Shown one piece after another: positions 18,511 through 27,495 of a stretch of DNA of 64,000 nucleotides. The notes under the pieces are model-generated. The model was not told where the DNA came from, did not search any database, and was given only the letters and a program-made list of their open reading frames with translations. Position numbers and translations under genes: made by a program. The DNA comes from AWTP1-13 sp963827545 (GTDB lineage Bacteria; Pseudomonadota; Alphaproteobacteria; Rhizobiales; Hyphomicrobiaceae), in the NCBI GenBank assembly GCA_963827545.1, contig CAWHBI010000014.1, positions 18,706-82,705 on the forward strand. The letters are read 5' to 3'. Numbering within the stretch: the first letter of the stretch is position 1; each line of letters begins with the position of its first letter.

Positions 18511-19758
18511 TCACGAGAAGCGCTCGCAGCGATAGGGCGCAGGATCGGTGAACGGCGCCTCGCCGGTCAGCAGCTCGGCCAGCAGGCGGCCCGTCACCGG
18601 CCCCATGGTAAATCCCAGATGGTGATGGCCGAAATTGAACCACAGGCCCGCATGGTCCGGCGCCCTGCCGACAACGGGCAGCATGTCCGGCAGGCACGGG
18701 CGTCGCCCGAGCCACGGCTCGGCATCCATGCGCTCGCCGAGGGGAAACAGCTCGCGCGCGCGTACCTCTGATTTCTCGACCTGGACCGGGGTCGGCGGTG
18801 CGTCGCGGACGGCAAATTCGGCCCCGGTGGTCAGGCGGATGCCGCGCGTCATCGGCGTCAGCGCGAAGCCGTTCTCGGCATCGAGCACCGGGCGGATGAG
18901 CGTGGCATTGCCCTGCGCCCTGAAATGCATGTGATAGCCGCGCTTGACGCCGAGCGGAAAGCGGTAGCCGAGCGGGCGGAAGACGTCGTCGGACCAGGGG
19001 CCGAGCGCAATGACCGCGTCCGAGGCAGTCAGCGGGCCCGCGGCCGTCTCGATCTCCCAGCCTTTCTGCCCTTCCTGCAACGAGCGTGCATCGCCCAGGA
19101 TGAAGCGCCCGCCCCGCTCCTCCAGCAGCCTGGCATACGCCTTCACCACCGCCCCCGGATCGGCGACGCTCACCGGATCGGGCATCAGCACCCCGCCGGC
19201 AATGCCGTTCTTGAGATGCGGCTCCAATGCAGCGACCTTGTCGGCATCCACCGCCTGGAAGTTCACGCCATAGGACTCGCGGTCCTTGGCATCCTTGGCA
19301 AGCGCGAGCTGCCGCGCCGCCTCGGTGCGGTAGACCCGCAGATAGCCCGTGCGGCGCAGGATGCCCAGAATGCCGGCATCCGCCATCAGGGCTTCGTGCT
19401 CGATGATGCAGCGCTCGATCAGCGGCCGCGCGCCCCGCGACGTCTGCGCCAATCCCTCGGGCGTGGAGGCGCGCCAGTAGCGATACAGCCAGGGCGCGAT
19501 GCTGGGCAGAGCGCGCCAATGCAGATGCGCCTCCGGCCGCAGGTTGAGGGCGTAGGCTGCGAGCAGTCCGAGATCACGCGGGAAGGGATAGGGCACCACG
19601 CCCTCGCGCTGAATGATGCCGGTGTTGCCGTGGCTCGTCTCCTCGCCCGGATCCCGCCGGTCGACGAGCACGACCGAGCGGCCCCGCTTCTGCAGGTGCA
19701 GCGCGGTCGACACGCCGACGATGCCGCCGCCCAGCACGATCACGTCCGTTCGCCCCAT
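18511..19758 (-). CDS. FAD-dependent oxidoreductase, DadA-like (DAO superfamily)
   Basis: The 415-residue protein begins with an ADP-binding motif VIVLGGGIVGVSTALHL and a following acidic/basic end of strand two (VLVDRRDPGEETSHGN). The GNTG and late NFGHHHLGFTMGPVTGRL motifs match D-amino acid dehydrogenases and related membrane-associated deaminating flavoenzymes. The ATG at 19758 is chosen because it follows AGGCAGG; an in-frame GTG lies 15 bp upstream. The substrate may be a D-amino acid or another secondary amine. It ends 28 bp from the 3' end of the small membrane gene, which converges on it. Confidence 0.85.
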   Translation of the reverse strand: MGRTDVIVLGGGIVGVSTALHLQKRGRSVVLVDRRDPGEETSHGNTGIIQREGVVPYPFPRDLGLLAAYALNLRPEAHLHWRALPSIAPWLYRYWRASTPEGLAQTSRGARPLIERCIIEHEALMADAGILGILRRTGYLRVYRTEAARQLALAKDAKDRESYGVNFQAVDADKVAALEPHLKNGIAGGVLMPDPVSVADPGAVVKAYARLLEERGGRFILGDARSLQEGQKGWEIETAAGPLTASDAVIALGPWSDDVFRPLGYRFPLGVKRGYHMHFRAQGNATLIRPVLDAENGFALTPMTRGIRLTTGAEFAVRDAPPTPVQVEKSEVRARELFPLGERMDAEPWLGRRPCLPDMLPVVGRAPDHAGLWFNFGHHHLGFTMGPVTGRLLAELLTGEAPFTDPAPYRCERFS

Positions 19759-20293
19759 GGAACCTGCCTTCACGCCTCGAGCCGGGAAACCGAAGGCGTG
19801 CCTATAGCGCGTGCGGGGTGCGAATGCAGCTGCCGATGCCGCGGGCTTGCCATGCGGATGTGCACGGCTGCGCTCCGCGGTCGCGCGATCTCGCCCAGTG
19901 CCGCGAGCTCCTATCGCCCTCCATCATGCGCCAAGAGCAAGGTCGCGGCTGCGAAACAGGCGCAGATTGTGGCAAGCTCACCCCACGTATCCACCCGTCA
20001 TCCGGAAGCAGCGAGCGAGGTTGTCCAGGATCTGCTGTAAACGACGACGCTTGCAGCATATCTCGGATGCCAGATATGGTGCGTCCCGTTGCGAAATCGG
20101 GTGCCGCTCGACCGCACGCCTTCCCACACCTGATGCGCGTTGCTCCCGGTCCCTGCCGCCCGCCGCGCCCGGCGCTTGCATGGCGGCCCCGGATTGACGT
20201 GGCAGCACGGCAACTGGGTGCGCGCGCCACCGTCCTGCAGCACGCGAGACTGCGCCTACAGGTTGTCAGCGCGAACCTGGAAGGCTAAATAAA
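19759..20293. other. Long intergenic region between the DadA-like gene and the TRAP operon
   Basis: No convincing gene lies in these 535 bp; all frames are rich in arginine, serine and proline. It must hold the promoter of the divergent oxidoreductase gene. An inverted repeat CATATCT ... AGATATG with an 8-bp spacer (20057-20078) is the only clear structure. Confidence 0.5.
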
Positions 20294-20312
20294 TTGTCCG
20301 ATGACCGGACAA
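20294..20312. promoter_or_regulatory. Probable operator upstream of the TRAP operon
   Basis: TTGTCCG and CGGACAA, separated by ATGAC, form a perfect 7-bp-arm inverted repeat 85 bp before the dctP-like ATG, next to AT-rich sequence suitable for a promoter (AAATAAA). The TTGTC...GACAA shape is like operators of FCD-type GntR regulators, which often control TRAP genes. No GntR gene is in the window. Confidence 0.5.
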
Positions 20313-20396
20313 GTTCGCATGGTGCGGCCAAACAAACGGTCGACAGCAAAGAGCCGGCAGCAACAAGCCGTTGGCTTTGGAGAGGAGACGACACTC

Positions 20397-21392
20397 ATGG
20401 ACAGGCGATTTTTCGTGCGGTTGGGGCTGATGCTCGTTGCGATCGGCGCGCTTGCTGCGCCGCCCGCCGTTGCCCAGACCAAGCTGGTGCTGAAAGCCAC
20501 CGACGTCCACCCGCTCGGCTACCCCACTGTGGAAGCCGTGGTGCGCATGAGCAAGAAGCTGGAGACCGCCACCAATGGCCGCGTAACCATCCAGATGTAC
20601 CCGTCGATGCAGCTCGGCGGCGAGAAGGAGATGATCGAGCAGGCGCAGGTGGGGGCGCTGCAGATGGCCCGCATCAGCGTCGGCCCCATGGGCCCGATCG
20701 TTCCCGAGCTCAACGTTTTCAACCTGCCGTTCATGTTCCGCGACACCGCGCACATGGAGAAGGTGATCGATGGGCCTATCGGCGAGGAGCTTCTGAAGAA
20801 GCTCAGTGATCACGCAACTGCCGGGCTCATCGGACTGTGCTGGATGAATGCCGGCACGCGCAACGTCTACAACAGCAAACACCCCGTCAACACGGTTCAG
20901 GATCTCAAGGGCCTCAAGATCCGCATGATGGGCAACCCGGTGTTCGTCGACACCATGAACTCTCTGGGCGGCAACGGCATCATGATGGGCTTCGATCAGC
21001 TCATCAGCGCGCTGCAGACCGGGGTGGTGGACGGCGCGGAGAACAACGAGCCGAGCTACGCGACCGGTCAGCACTACCGCCACGCCAAGTTCTATTCCAT
21101 GACCGGGCATCTCATGATCCCGGAGATTCTGGTGTTCTCGAAACGGAGCTGGGAGACGCTGTCGAAGGAAGACCAGGGGCTGATCATGAAGCTGGCCAAG
21201 GAGGCGCAGCAGGAGCAAAGGGGCCTCTGGTACGACATGGAGAAGAAATCCATGGCCCAGATGAAGGAGGCCGGCGCACAGGTCAACGAGGTTCCCGACC
21301 GCAAGCCCTTCCAGGCGGCGGTAAAACCCGTGTGGGACAAGTATGGAGCCCAGCACACCGCGCTCATCCAGCGCATCCAGGACGTGAAGTGA
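20397..21392 (+). CDS. TRAP transporter substrate-binding protein (DctP family)
   Basis: The 331-residue protein has a signal peptide cut after AVA, then QTKLVLKATDVHPLGYP, the usual opening of DctP-type proteins. The segment LKGLKIRMMGNPVFVD (about 175-190) contains the conserved arginine (in KIRM) that binds the substrate carboxylate, and the pattern GFDQLISALQTGVVDGAENN is diagnostic. The substrate is an organic acid of unknown identity. The ATG at 20397 is preferred to an earlier in-frame codon because it starts the signal peptide. A hairpin separates it from the two membrane-subunit genes. Confidence 0.92.
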   Translation: MDRRFFVRLGLMLVAIGALAAPPAVAQTKLVLKATDVHPLGYPTVEAVVRMSKKLETATNGRVTIQMYPSMQLGGEKEMIEQAQVGALQMARISVGPMGPIVPELNVFNLPFMFRDTAHMEKVIDGPIGEELLKKLSDHATAGLIGLCWMNAGTRNVYNSKHPVNTVQDLKGLKIRMMGNPVFVDTMNSLGGNGIMMGFDQLISALQTGVVDGAENNEPSYATGQHYRHAKFYSMTGHLMIPEILVFSKRSWETLSKEDQGLIMKLAKEAQQEQRGLWYDMEKKSMAQMKEAGAQVNEVPDRKPFQAAVKPVWDKYGAQHTALIQRIQDVK

Positions 21393-21412
21393 GCTGAGGC
21401 CGCTGAGCGGCA

Positions 21413-21450
21413 AAGCCGGCTGCTTCCTGACCGGACGCGGCCGGCTTTTC
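21413..21450 (+). terminator. Terminator-like hairpin between dctP and dctQ genes
   Basis: AAGCCGGC (21413-21420) pairs with GCCGGCTT (21440-21447), followed by TTC. It sits 20 bp after the binding-protein stop. Partial termination here would give more binding protein than membrane subunits. Confidence 0.55.
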
Positions 21451-21468
21451 GTGTGAAGGGGGGCGCAA

Positions 21469-21987
21469 GTGATAGCGCGATACGTCCGGTTGATGGATGC
21501 CGTCAACACCGCCTGCCTGTTCGTGGCAGGCGCCTGCCTCGTGGTCATCACCATCATCATTCCCTACGGCGTCTTCTGCCGCTACGTCTTGAACAGCGCC
21601 GCTTCCTGGCCCGAGCCGATGGCGATCCTGCTGATGATCGTGCTGTCGTTTCTGTCGGCCGTCGTCTGCTATCGGGAATATCTGCACATCGGCGTCGGCG
21701 TGCTGCCGGCTTTCCTGGGCGAGCCCGCCAAGACCTATCTGGGTTGGTTTCTCGAAGCCTGCATGCTCGCCACCAACCTCTTCATGCTGTGGTGGGGCCT
21801 CAAGCTGGTGCAAACCACCTGGTATCAGAGCATTCCGGAGTTTCCGATCATCTCGGCGGGCGTGGCGTACTTGCCGATCCCGATCGGCGGCACCCTGACC
21901 AGCCTGTTCGTGATCGAGCGCTTCCTGACGCAGAAGTTCTTCTCCGTGCCGGAGCTCGAGACCGTCGCCCAGACATCGACCGAGTGA
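21469..21987 (+). CDS. TRAP transporter small permease (DctQ family)
   Basis: The 172-residue protein has four predicted membrane helices (about 15-37, 48-68, 90-112 and 125-148) and the DctQ region YVLNSAASWPEPMAILLMI. DctQ joins DctM to form the membrane complex driven by the sodium or proton gradient. The start is a GTG with AAGGGGGG upstream. The stop is 20 bp before the dctM ATG. Confidence 0.88.
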   Translation: MIARYVRLMDAVNTACLFVAGACLVVITIIIPYGVFCRYVLNSAASWPEPMAILLMIVLSFLSAVVCYREYLHIGVGVLPAFLGEPAKTYLGWFLEACMLATNLFMLWWGLKLVQTTWYQSIPEFPIISAGVAYLPIPIGGTLTSLFVIERFLTQKFFSVPELETVAQTSTE

Positions 21988-22007
21988 TTGGAGCCGCAAG
22001 GCGCACC

Positions 22008-23291
22008 ATGGACATTCTCATTCTCGCCGGCACCTTCACCGTCGTCTGCCTATTGGGAATGCCGGTCGCCTATGCGCTGGGGATCGCCGCCATCCTGGCC
22101 GCCCTGTGGGCCGGCATCCCGCTCGAAGCGGTCATGCTCAAGGTGTCGGGCGGCATGAGCAGCTTCTCGCTGCTGGCGATACCGTTCTTCATCCTGGCCG
22201 GCTCCATCATGGCCGTGGGCGGCATGGCCGAGCGGCTCGTCAATCTCGCCAAGGTGTTCGTGGGCTTCATCCGCGGCGGCATGGCCCTCGTCAACATCAT
22301 CGCATCGACGATGTTCGGCTGCCTCTCGGGCTCCTCGGTTGCCGACACCGCTGCTGTCGGCTCGGTGATGATCCCGGAGATGATCAAGAACGGCTACCCG
22401 CGCCTGTTTGCCGTCAATGTGACCATTTCGGGCTCGCTGCAGCCGCTGCTGCTGCCGCCCTCGCACAACATGATCATCTATTCGCTGGCTGCGGGCGGCA
22501 CCATCTCGGTCGCGCACCTGTTCGTGGGCGGCGTCATCCCTGCCCTGCTGCTCGGCCTGTCCTTGATCATTCTGGTCCTCCTGATCGCCCATCGGGACAA
22601 CCTCCCCAAGGGCGAGGTCGTACCGCTGCGCCAGGCGATAAGGATCGCCATCGATGCCACGTGGGGGATGATCACGATTGCGATCATCCTCGGCGGCATC
22701 CTGTCGGGCTTGTTCACGCCAACCGAATCCGGGGCGGTCGCCTGCGTCTATGCATTCCTCGTCACCATGTTCGTCTATCGCGACTACAAATGGCGCGACC
22801 TGCCGAAGCTCATTGCCCGGGTGGTGCGCACGGTCGGCATGGTCATGATCATGATCGGCTTCTCGATCGCCTTCGGCTACATGATGGCGATCATGCGCAT
22901 TCCCGCAAAGGTCACGGAGTTTTTCGTGACCATCTCCAGCGACAAGTACACGTTCCTCCTGTACGTCAATATCCTGCTGCTGGTGCTGGGCACCTTCATG
23001 GACCTGGCGCCGATGCTCCTCATCTGTACGCCGATCTTTTTGCCGGTGATCCAAACGTTCGGCATCGACCCCGTGCACTTCGGCATCATCATGATCCTCA
23101 ACCTCGGCATCGGCCTGCTCACCCCGCCCGTCGGGCCAACCATGGTCGTGGGGTGTGCGATCGGGAAGGTTTCGATGGAGGCCGTGTCGCGCAGCATCCT
23201 CATTTTCTACATCCCGATGCTGATCGTGCTCGGGCTCGTCACCTACATCCCCGCGCTCACGCTCTGGCTGCCGTCGCTGCTGCTGAAATAG
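22008..23291 (+). CDS. TRAP transporter large permease (DctM family)
   Basis: The 427-residue protein has the usual DctM length and about twelve hydrophobic helices. Conserved stretches include PFFILAGSIM, FGCLSGSSVADTAAVGSVMIPEM and the late LNLGIGLLTPPVG. It is the transport channel of the tripartite system whose binding protein and DctQ precede it. The gene is followed by almost 400 bp of repeats. Confidence 0.92.
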   Translation: MDILILAGTFTVVCLLGMPVAYALGIAAILAALWAGIPLEAVMLKVSGGMSSFSLLAIPFFILAGSIMAVGGMAERLVNLAKVFVGFIRGGMALVNIIASTMFGCLSGSSVADTAAVGSVMIPEMIKNGYPRLFAVNVTISGSLQPLLLPPSHNMIIYSLAAGGTISVAHLFVGGVIPALLLGLSLIILVLLIAHRDNLPKGEVVPLRQAIRIAIDATWGMITIAIILGGILSGLFTPTESGAVACVYAFLVTMFVYRDYKWRDLPKLIARVVRTVGMVMIMIGFSIAFGYMMAIMRIPAKVTEFFVTISSDKYTFLLYVNILLLVLGTFMDLAPMLLICTPIFLPVIQTFGIDPVHFGIIMILNLGIGLLTPPVGPTMVVGCAIGKVSMEAVSRSILIFYIPMLIVLGLVTYIPALTLWLPSLLLK

Positions 23292-23357
23292 CTCGCGCTT
23301 CCCTGGCGAGGCACGTCCTCGAGCATGGGACGCGAGAGTGCAGAAGACCGCAGATCA

Positions 23358-23680
23358 TACCGGCGAAACAATCAACACACCCGTCATGCCGGAGGCATGC
23401 TTCCAGCATGACCCGGAAGTCGAGGCGTCGCCGAGACTGTCCGGGATCTGCGGCACGGACACCGCTCGCCGCAGATCCGGCGAGCCAATGAACTACTCGT
23501 CATGCCGGAGGCATGCTTCCAGGATGACCCGGAAGCCGAGCCCCGGCCTCCGAGCCGGGGCGAGACTATCCGGATCCGCCGCACGGACACCGCTCGCCGC
23601 AGATCCCGGCTCTGCGCGATCCGCGCTTCTAGCGCGATCGCTGGGCCGGGATGACGGGTGGAAAGATAGACTGCTTGGTA
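23358..23680. repeat. Two tandem degenerate copies of a dispersed CGTCATCCCGG-type repeat
   Basis: Copy one (about 23358-23488) and copy two (about 23499-23680) share CGTCATGCCGGAGGCATGCT and later CGGACACCGCTCGCCGCAGAT. A third, related copy lies at 45855-46024. Copy two ends in GGGATGACGGGTGGAAA, complementary to its start, so it can fold as one long hairpin. It adjoins the TAA stop of the SUMF1 gene. No gene lies between 23292 and 23680. Confidence 0.8.
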
Positions 23681-24760
23681 TTACAGCGCTCTCGCCACGC
23701 GGAAGCTTTGCACGCCGCTGCGGTTGTGCGGCAGGTTCCAATAGCGGAACGCGGCGCGCAGGAAGTCGGGGCTATAGTTCCAGGCGCCGCCGCGGGCGAC
23801 CCGCCAGGTGCAGTCGCCGGTCACCCTTGCGCTGCCGTCTCCGGGATTGCCGGCGTTGCTCTCGTTCCAGCAGTCGTCCGTCCAGTCCCACACGTTGCCG
23901 TGCACGTTGTAGAGGCCCCAGGGATTGGGACGGAAGCTGTCGACCCGTACCGTGTGCTGCCGCCACTCGCCCTTCAGGCCCTGGGCGTAGGTGAAGTTGC
24001 CGTTGTAGCTGGCCTCATCCGTCGAGATCGAAGAGCCCCACCAGAAGGGCGTGGCCGTGCCGGCGCGCGTCACGTACTCGCGTTCCGTTTCGGAGGGCAG
24101 GCGGTAGGTCTTGCCGGTCTTCGCCGACAGCCAGGCCACGTAGCCCTTGGCAGCCTTCAGGTCGACGCACGTCACCGGGTGGCGGTCGTCCTGGGCAAAC
24201 CCGGGCGACCGCCACGAGCGATCGGCGCGCTCCTCCCACGTGGTCCCGGTCCAGAAATAGCAGCCCTCATCCAGCTTGTGGCTCGTCGCCGCGACGAATG
24301 CGCCGAACTCGGCGCGCGTCACCGCAAATGCCCCCACCGCGAACGGTCGGGCGATCGTCACCCGCACCTGGTCTTCGCGCTCGGCGGCCCGTGCCGGCTC
24401 GTCCGCCGGCGAGCCCATCGTGAAGGTTCCGGCCGGGACGACCACCATCTCGGGGCAGTCCGCGCAGTCCCTGAACCGCTCACCGCCGCCAGGCTTGAGG
24501 CAGCGGCGCTCGCCCGTGCCGATGGCAACCTCGACGCCGTCGCAGCTCTGCGCTTTGGCCGGGCCGATGAGCCACCGTGTAGGTTGGGTTAGCGCGGCCA
24601 CCGTCGCTGATAAGGTGCCGGGACGCCGATCCGCGCGTAACCCAACATCGGCCGGCTCGAAGCGTTGGGTTGCGCGCTCCGCCCCAACCCAACCCACCAG
24701 GTCACCGCCAATCGAGAGCACCCCGATCACGCAGACTACCGCGAGCCGCAACGCCGCCAT
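23681..24760 (-). CDS. Formylglycine-generating enzyme/SUMF1-domain protein, exported, with a repeat inserted in its signal peptide
   Basis: The 359-residue protein holds a C-terminal SUMF1/FGE-sulfatase domain from about residue 103 (MVVVPAGTFTMGSPADE) through NVHGNVWDWTDDC and VARGGAWN to SFRVAR. Family members include formylglycine-generating enzymes, but many bacterial proteins with this fold have other or unknown roles. Residues about 20-63 are not typical of the family and are encoded by a repeat at 24579-24698. Without them the N-terminus would read as a normal signal peptide ending IGPAKA-QS. The gene starts 6 bp after the stop of the dienelactone hydrolase gene and is probably co-transcribed with it. 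Confidence 0.82.
   Translation of the reverse strand: MAALRLAVVCVIGVLSIGGDLVGWVGAERATQRFEPADVGLRADRRPGTLSATVAALTQPTRWLIGPAKAQSCDGVEVAIGTGERRCLKPGGGERFRDCADCPEMVVVPAGTFTMGSPADEPARAAEREDQVRVTIARPFAVGAFAVTRAEFGAFVAATSHKLDEGCYFWTGTTWEERADRSWRSPGFAQDDRHPVTCVDLKAAKGYVAWLSAKTGKTYRLPSETEREYVTRAGTATPFWWGSSISTDEASYNGNFTYAQGLKGEWRQHTVRVDSFRPNPWGLYNVHGNVWDWTDDCWNESNAGNPGDGSARVTGDCTWRVARGGAWNYSPDFLRAAFRYWNLPHNRSGVQSFRVARAL
24579..24698. repeat. GTTGGGTT-type repeat lying in frame inside the SUMF1 gene
   Basis: The segment begins GTAGGTTGGGTT and ends AACCCAACCCAC, nearly complementary, and has internal GTAACCCAACA and GCGTTGGGTTGCG copies. Its 120-bp length is a multiple of three and its frame is open, so the host gene is not broken. 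It shares CGACGCCGATCC-CGCG with the intergenic copy at 26907-26970. Confidence 0.7.
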
Positions 24761-24766
24761 CGACGC

Positions 24767-25444
24767 TCATCGCCCTCCCAGATGCTTCGCCCAGAATGCC
24801 AGGGTCCGCTCCCAGGCGAGCTCGGCGGCCGCACGGTCGTGAGCATCGCGCTGCTCGTTCACGAAGCCATGCTCGGCGTCGTAGCGGAACACCTCGGCGT
24901 CTTTACCCGCAGCCTTCAGGCCCGCCTCGAACTTGTCGACGGCCTGCGGTGTGCACCAGTCGTCCTTGTTGGCGAAGTGCGCCTGCAGGGGAACCTTCAC
25001 GTCCGCCGGCTTGGCGACCGTCTCGGGCGGCAGCCCGTAGAAGCAAACCCCCGCGCCGATCTCGGGAATGCGGCAGGCACCGAGGATGGTCAATGCACCG
25101 CCCATGCAGAAGCCGGTGAGCCCCACCTTCGCACCTGTCTTCTTGAGGAGAAGCGCGGCCCCGCGCACGGTCTGATCCGTAGCGTCGAGGAAGTTGAGCG
25201 AGTTCATCTCGCGTCCGGCCGCCTCCGTGTCGTGGTAGGGCACGACCGTGCCGGCGTAGAGATCGGGCGCCAGCGCCTCGTAGCCGGCGAGCGCGAGGCG
25301 GTCGCAGATGCCCTTGATCTGGTCCTGCAGGCCCCACCACTCCTGGATGACGACGATCCCCGGCGCGTTGGCGCGGCCGGCCTTTGCCAGGTAGCCCGCC
25401 GCCTCTTTGCCGTCCGGTCGGCGAAACGTGATCTTGGTGCCCAT
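24767..25444 (-). CDS. Dienelactone hydrolase family protein
   Basis: The 225-residue alpha/beta hydrolase has the DLH nucleophile motif GFCMGG with cysteine in place of serine (about residue 120). A later Asp in NKDDWCTP and His in YDAEHGFVNE complete a Cys-Asp-His triad. The early IVVIQEWWGLQDQIKG is also characteristic. These enzymes hydrolyse dienelactone in chlorocatechol breakdown or other small esters. The ATG at 25444 follows GAGGAGGAGCGAGG. A longer open frame upstream is only the antisense of purB. Confidence 0.9.
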   Translation of the reverse strand: MGTKITFRRPDGKEAAGYLAKAGRANAPGIVVIQEWWGLQDQIKGICDRLALAGYEALAPDLYAGTVVPYHDTEAAGREMNSLNFLDATDQTVRGAALLLKKTGAKVGLTGFCMGGALTILGACRIPEIGAGVCFYGLPPETVAKPADVKVPLQAHFANKDDWCTPQAVDKFEAGLKAAGKDAEVFRYDAEHGFVNEQRDAHDRAAAELAWERTLAFWAKHLGGR

Positions 25445-25600
25445 CCTCGCTCCTCCTCGCCATTGCTTGGGCGCCGGCGCACGCGGCGCTCGCCTACTAC
25501 AGCAGCCGTTTGCGGCCGGGCCAAGGTCCCTCGATCCACAGGGGATTTGCCCAACGCGCGACGCGGTGGTACCCGACTGTCTCAACGCGAGGCGACGCCC

Positions 25601-26902
25601 ATGATTCCCCGCTACACCCGCCCGGAGATGGCCCAGATCTGGGCCCCCGAAACCCGCTTTCGCATCTGGTTCGAGATCGAGGCGCACGCGGCCTCGGCCA
25701 TGGCTGAGCTGGGACTGATCCCCAGGGAAGCGGCCCAGGTCATCTGGGACAAGGGTTCCAAGGCCACGTTCGATGTGGCGCGCATCGACGCCATCGAGCG
25801 CGAGGTGAAGCACGACGTCATCGCCTTCCTCACCCACTTGGCCGAGCACGTGGGGCCGGAAGCGCGCTTCGTGCACATGGGGCTCACCTCCTCCGACATC
25901 GTCGATACCTGCTTCAACGTGCAGCTGGCGCGCGCTGCCGACCTGCTGCTCGCCGATCTCGACAGGCTGCTGGCCGCGCTCGAGAAGCGGGCCATGGAGC
26001 ACAAGCTCACCCCCACCATCGGCCGCAGCCACGCCATCCACGCCGAGCCCACCACCTTCGGGCTCAAGCTCGCCTACGCCTACGCCGAGTTCGCGCGGGC
26101 GAAGGAGCGCATGGCTCGCGCGCGCGCCGAGGTAGCCACCTGCGCCATCTCCGGTGCGGTCGGCACCTTCGCCAACATCGACCCGCGCGTGGAAGCCTAC
26201 GTGGCCAAGAAGATGGGCCTCGTGCCGGAGCCGGTGTCGACCCAGATCATCCCGCGCGACCGGCATGCCATGTATTTTGCCACGCTCGCCGTCATCGCCT
26301 CCTCGCTCGAAAGGCTCGCCGTCGAGATCCGGCACCTTCAGCGCACCGAGGTGCTGGAAGCGGAGGAATTCTTCTCGGAGGGCCAGAAGGGCTCCTCGGC
26401 CATGCCCCACAAGCGCAACCCCGTGCTCAGCGAGAACATCACCGGGCTTGCGCGCATGGTGCGCGCCTACAGCCTGCCGGCCATGGAGAACGTGGCGCTC
26501 TGGCACGAGCGCGACATCTCGCATTCCTCGGCGGAGCGCATGATCGGACCGGACGCCACGGTCACCCTCGACTTCGCGCTGGCGCGCATGGCCGGCGTGA
26601 TCGAGAACCTCGTCGTCTATCCCGAGAACATGCGCAAGAACCTGGACCGGCTGGGCGGGCTCATCCACTCGCAGCGCGTTCTCATCGCGCTCGCCCAAAA
26701 AGGCATCGCCCGCGAGGACGCCTACCGCCTCGTGCAGCGCAACGCCATGCGCGTGTGGCAGCAGGGCGGCGACTTCCTCGCCCTGCTAAAGGCCGACCCG
26801 GACGTCTCGAAAGCGCTCAGTGACGCCGAGCTCGAAGCGTTGTTCGATCTCGGCTATCACACCAAGCACGTCGATACGATCTTTGCTCGCGTGTTCGGCT
26901 AG
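25601..26902 (+). CDS. purB: Adenylosuccinate lyase
   Basis: The 433-residue protein begins MIPRYTRPEMAQIWAPE, the usual PurB start, and contains the fumarate lyase signature SSAMPHKRNP from residue 265 with the mobile catalytic serine. His in GRSHAIHAEPTTFG is the other catalytic region, and HMGLTSSDIVDTC is conserved. It releases fumarate at two steps of purine synthesis (SAICAR to AICAR, adenylosuccinate to AMP). The stop TAG is followed within 5 bp by a GTTGGGTT repeat. Confidence 0.95.
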   Translation: MIPRYTRPEMAQIWAPETRFRIWFEIEAHAASAMAELGLIPREAAQVIWDKGSKATFDVARIDAIEREVKHDVIAFLTHLAEHVGPEARFVHMGLTSSDIVDTCFNVQLARAADLLLADLDRLLAALEKRAMEHKLTPTIGRSHAIHAEPTTFGLKLAYAYAEFARAKERMARARAEVATCAISGAVGTFANIDPRVEAYVAKKMGLVPEPVSTQIIPRDRHAMYFATLAVIASSLERLAVEIRHLQRTEVLEAEEFFSEGQKGSSAMPHKRNPVLSENITGLARMVRAYSLPAMENVALWHERDISHSSAERMIGPDATVTLDFALARMAGVIENLVVYPENMRKNLDRLGGLIHSQRVLIALAQKGIAREDAYRLVQRNAMRVWQQGGDFLALLKADPDVSKALSDAELEALFDLGYHTKHVDTIFARVFG

Positions 26903-26906
26903 GCAC

Positions 26907-26970
26907 GTTGGGTTGGCGTGGCCACGATCGCCGAGGCCATGCCGCGACGCCGATCCACGCGCAACCCAAC
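26907..26970. repeat. GTTGGGTT-type palindromic repeat after purB
   Basis: The element is bounded by GTTGGGTT and AACCCAAC and shares its middle with part of the copy inside the SUMF1 gene. It lies between the convergent purB and YeaQ-like genes and can fold as a hairpin, so it may end both transcripts. Confidence 0.7.
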
Positions 26971-26978
26971 ACTTGCTC

Positions 26979-27239
26979 TCAAAACAAAATCAGCCTCGCC
27001 AGGATCACCACGACGATGGCGCCGATCGCCGACGTCACGATCCACTCGAGCATATCGTTGCCCAGGTTGAGCTTCCAGCCAGCCGCGCTGAAGATCCAGC
27101 CGCCGACGAAGGCGCCGATGAGCCCGGTGACCAAGTAGGCCAACAGGCCGCTGGGACCGCCGACGATGAAACTCGCGAGCCATCCGGCAATGATGCCGAC
27201 CACCGCCATGATGATCAGCTGCTGCGTGTTCATGTTCAT
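26979..27239 (-). CDS. GlsB/YeaQ/YmgE family stress-response membrane protein
   Basis: The 86-residue protein has three hydrophobic segments with glycine-rich repeats (AVVGIIAGWLASFIVGG, VTGLIGAFVGGWIF and SAIGAIVVVILARLI), the pattern of transglycosylase-associated YeaQ-type proteins. The family is linked to envelope stress but its function is unclear. The ATG at 27239 follows GGAGG. The gene stands alone and converges on purB. Confidence 0.9.
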   Translation of the reverse strand: MNMNTQQLIIMAVVGIIAGWLASFIVGGPSGLLAYLVTGLIGAFVGGWIFSAAGWKLNLGNDMLEWIVTSAIGAIVVVILARLILF

Positions 27240-27495
27240 GAAACGTCCTCCACTTGGCCTGTGCCGCCTTGTGTGCGCGGAAAGCCGCTGGCGCTGCGGC
27301 ACTTTCCGGCTGCGAGTGTGGCCGATTCCTCCGACAACGTCGAGAAGCAATGCGGTTTTGTGGCAAAGCCGGCGGCCGCAGCGTGGCTAAACTGAGCCAA
27401 GCCGTCGCACGCATAGCAGCAGGCCGTGGCCGGCTCACCTCCGCGGCGGGTCCCGCCCTGCCGGCGCCGCGCGGAAGGGGCCCCGACGGGCCCGA

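Noticed and set aside
20301..20396. Upstream in-frame ATG as the start of the DctP protein
   Set aside because: It overlaps the palindromic operator candidate and would place 32 polar residues before an otherwise normal signal peptide.
24665..25600. N-terminal extension of purB
   Set aside because: The extra residues are antisense to the dienelactone hydrolase gene; the family start is MIPRYTRPEM at 25601.
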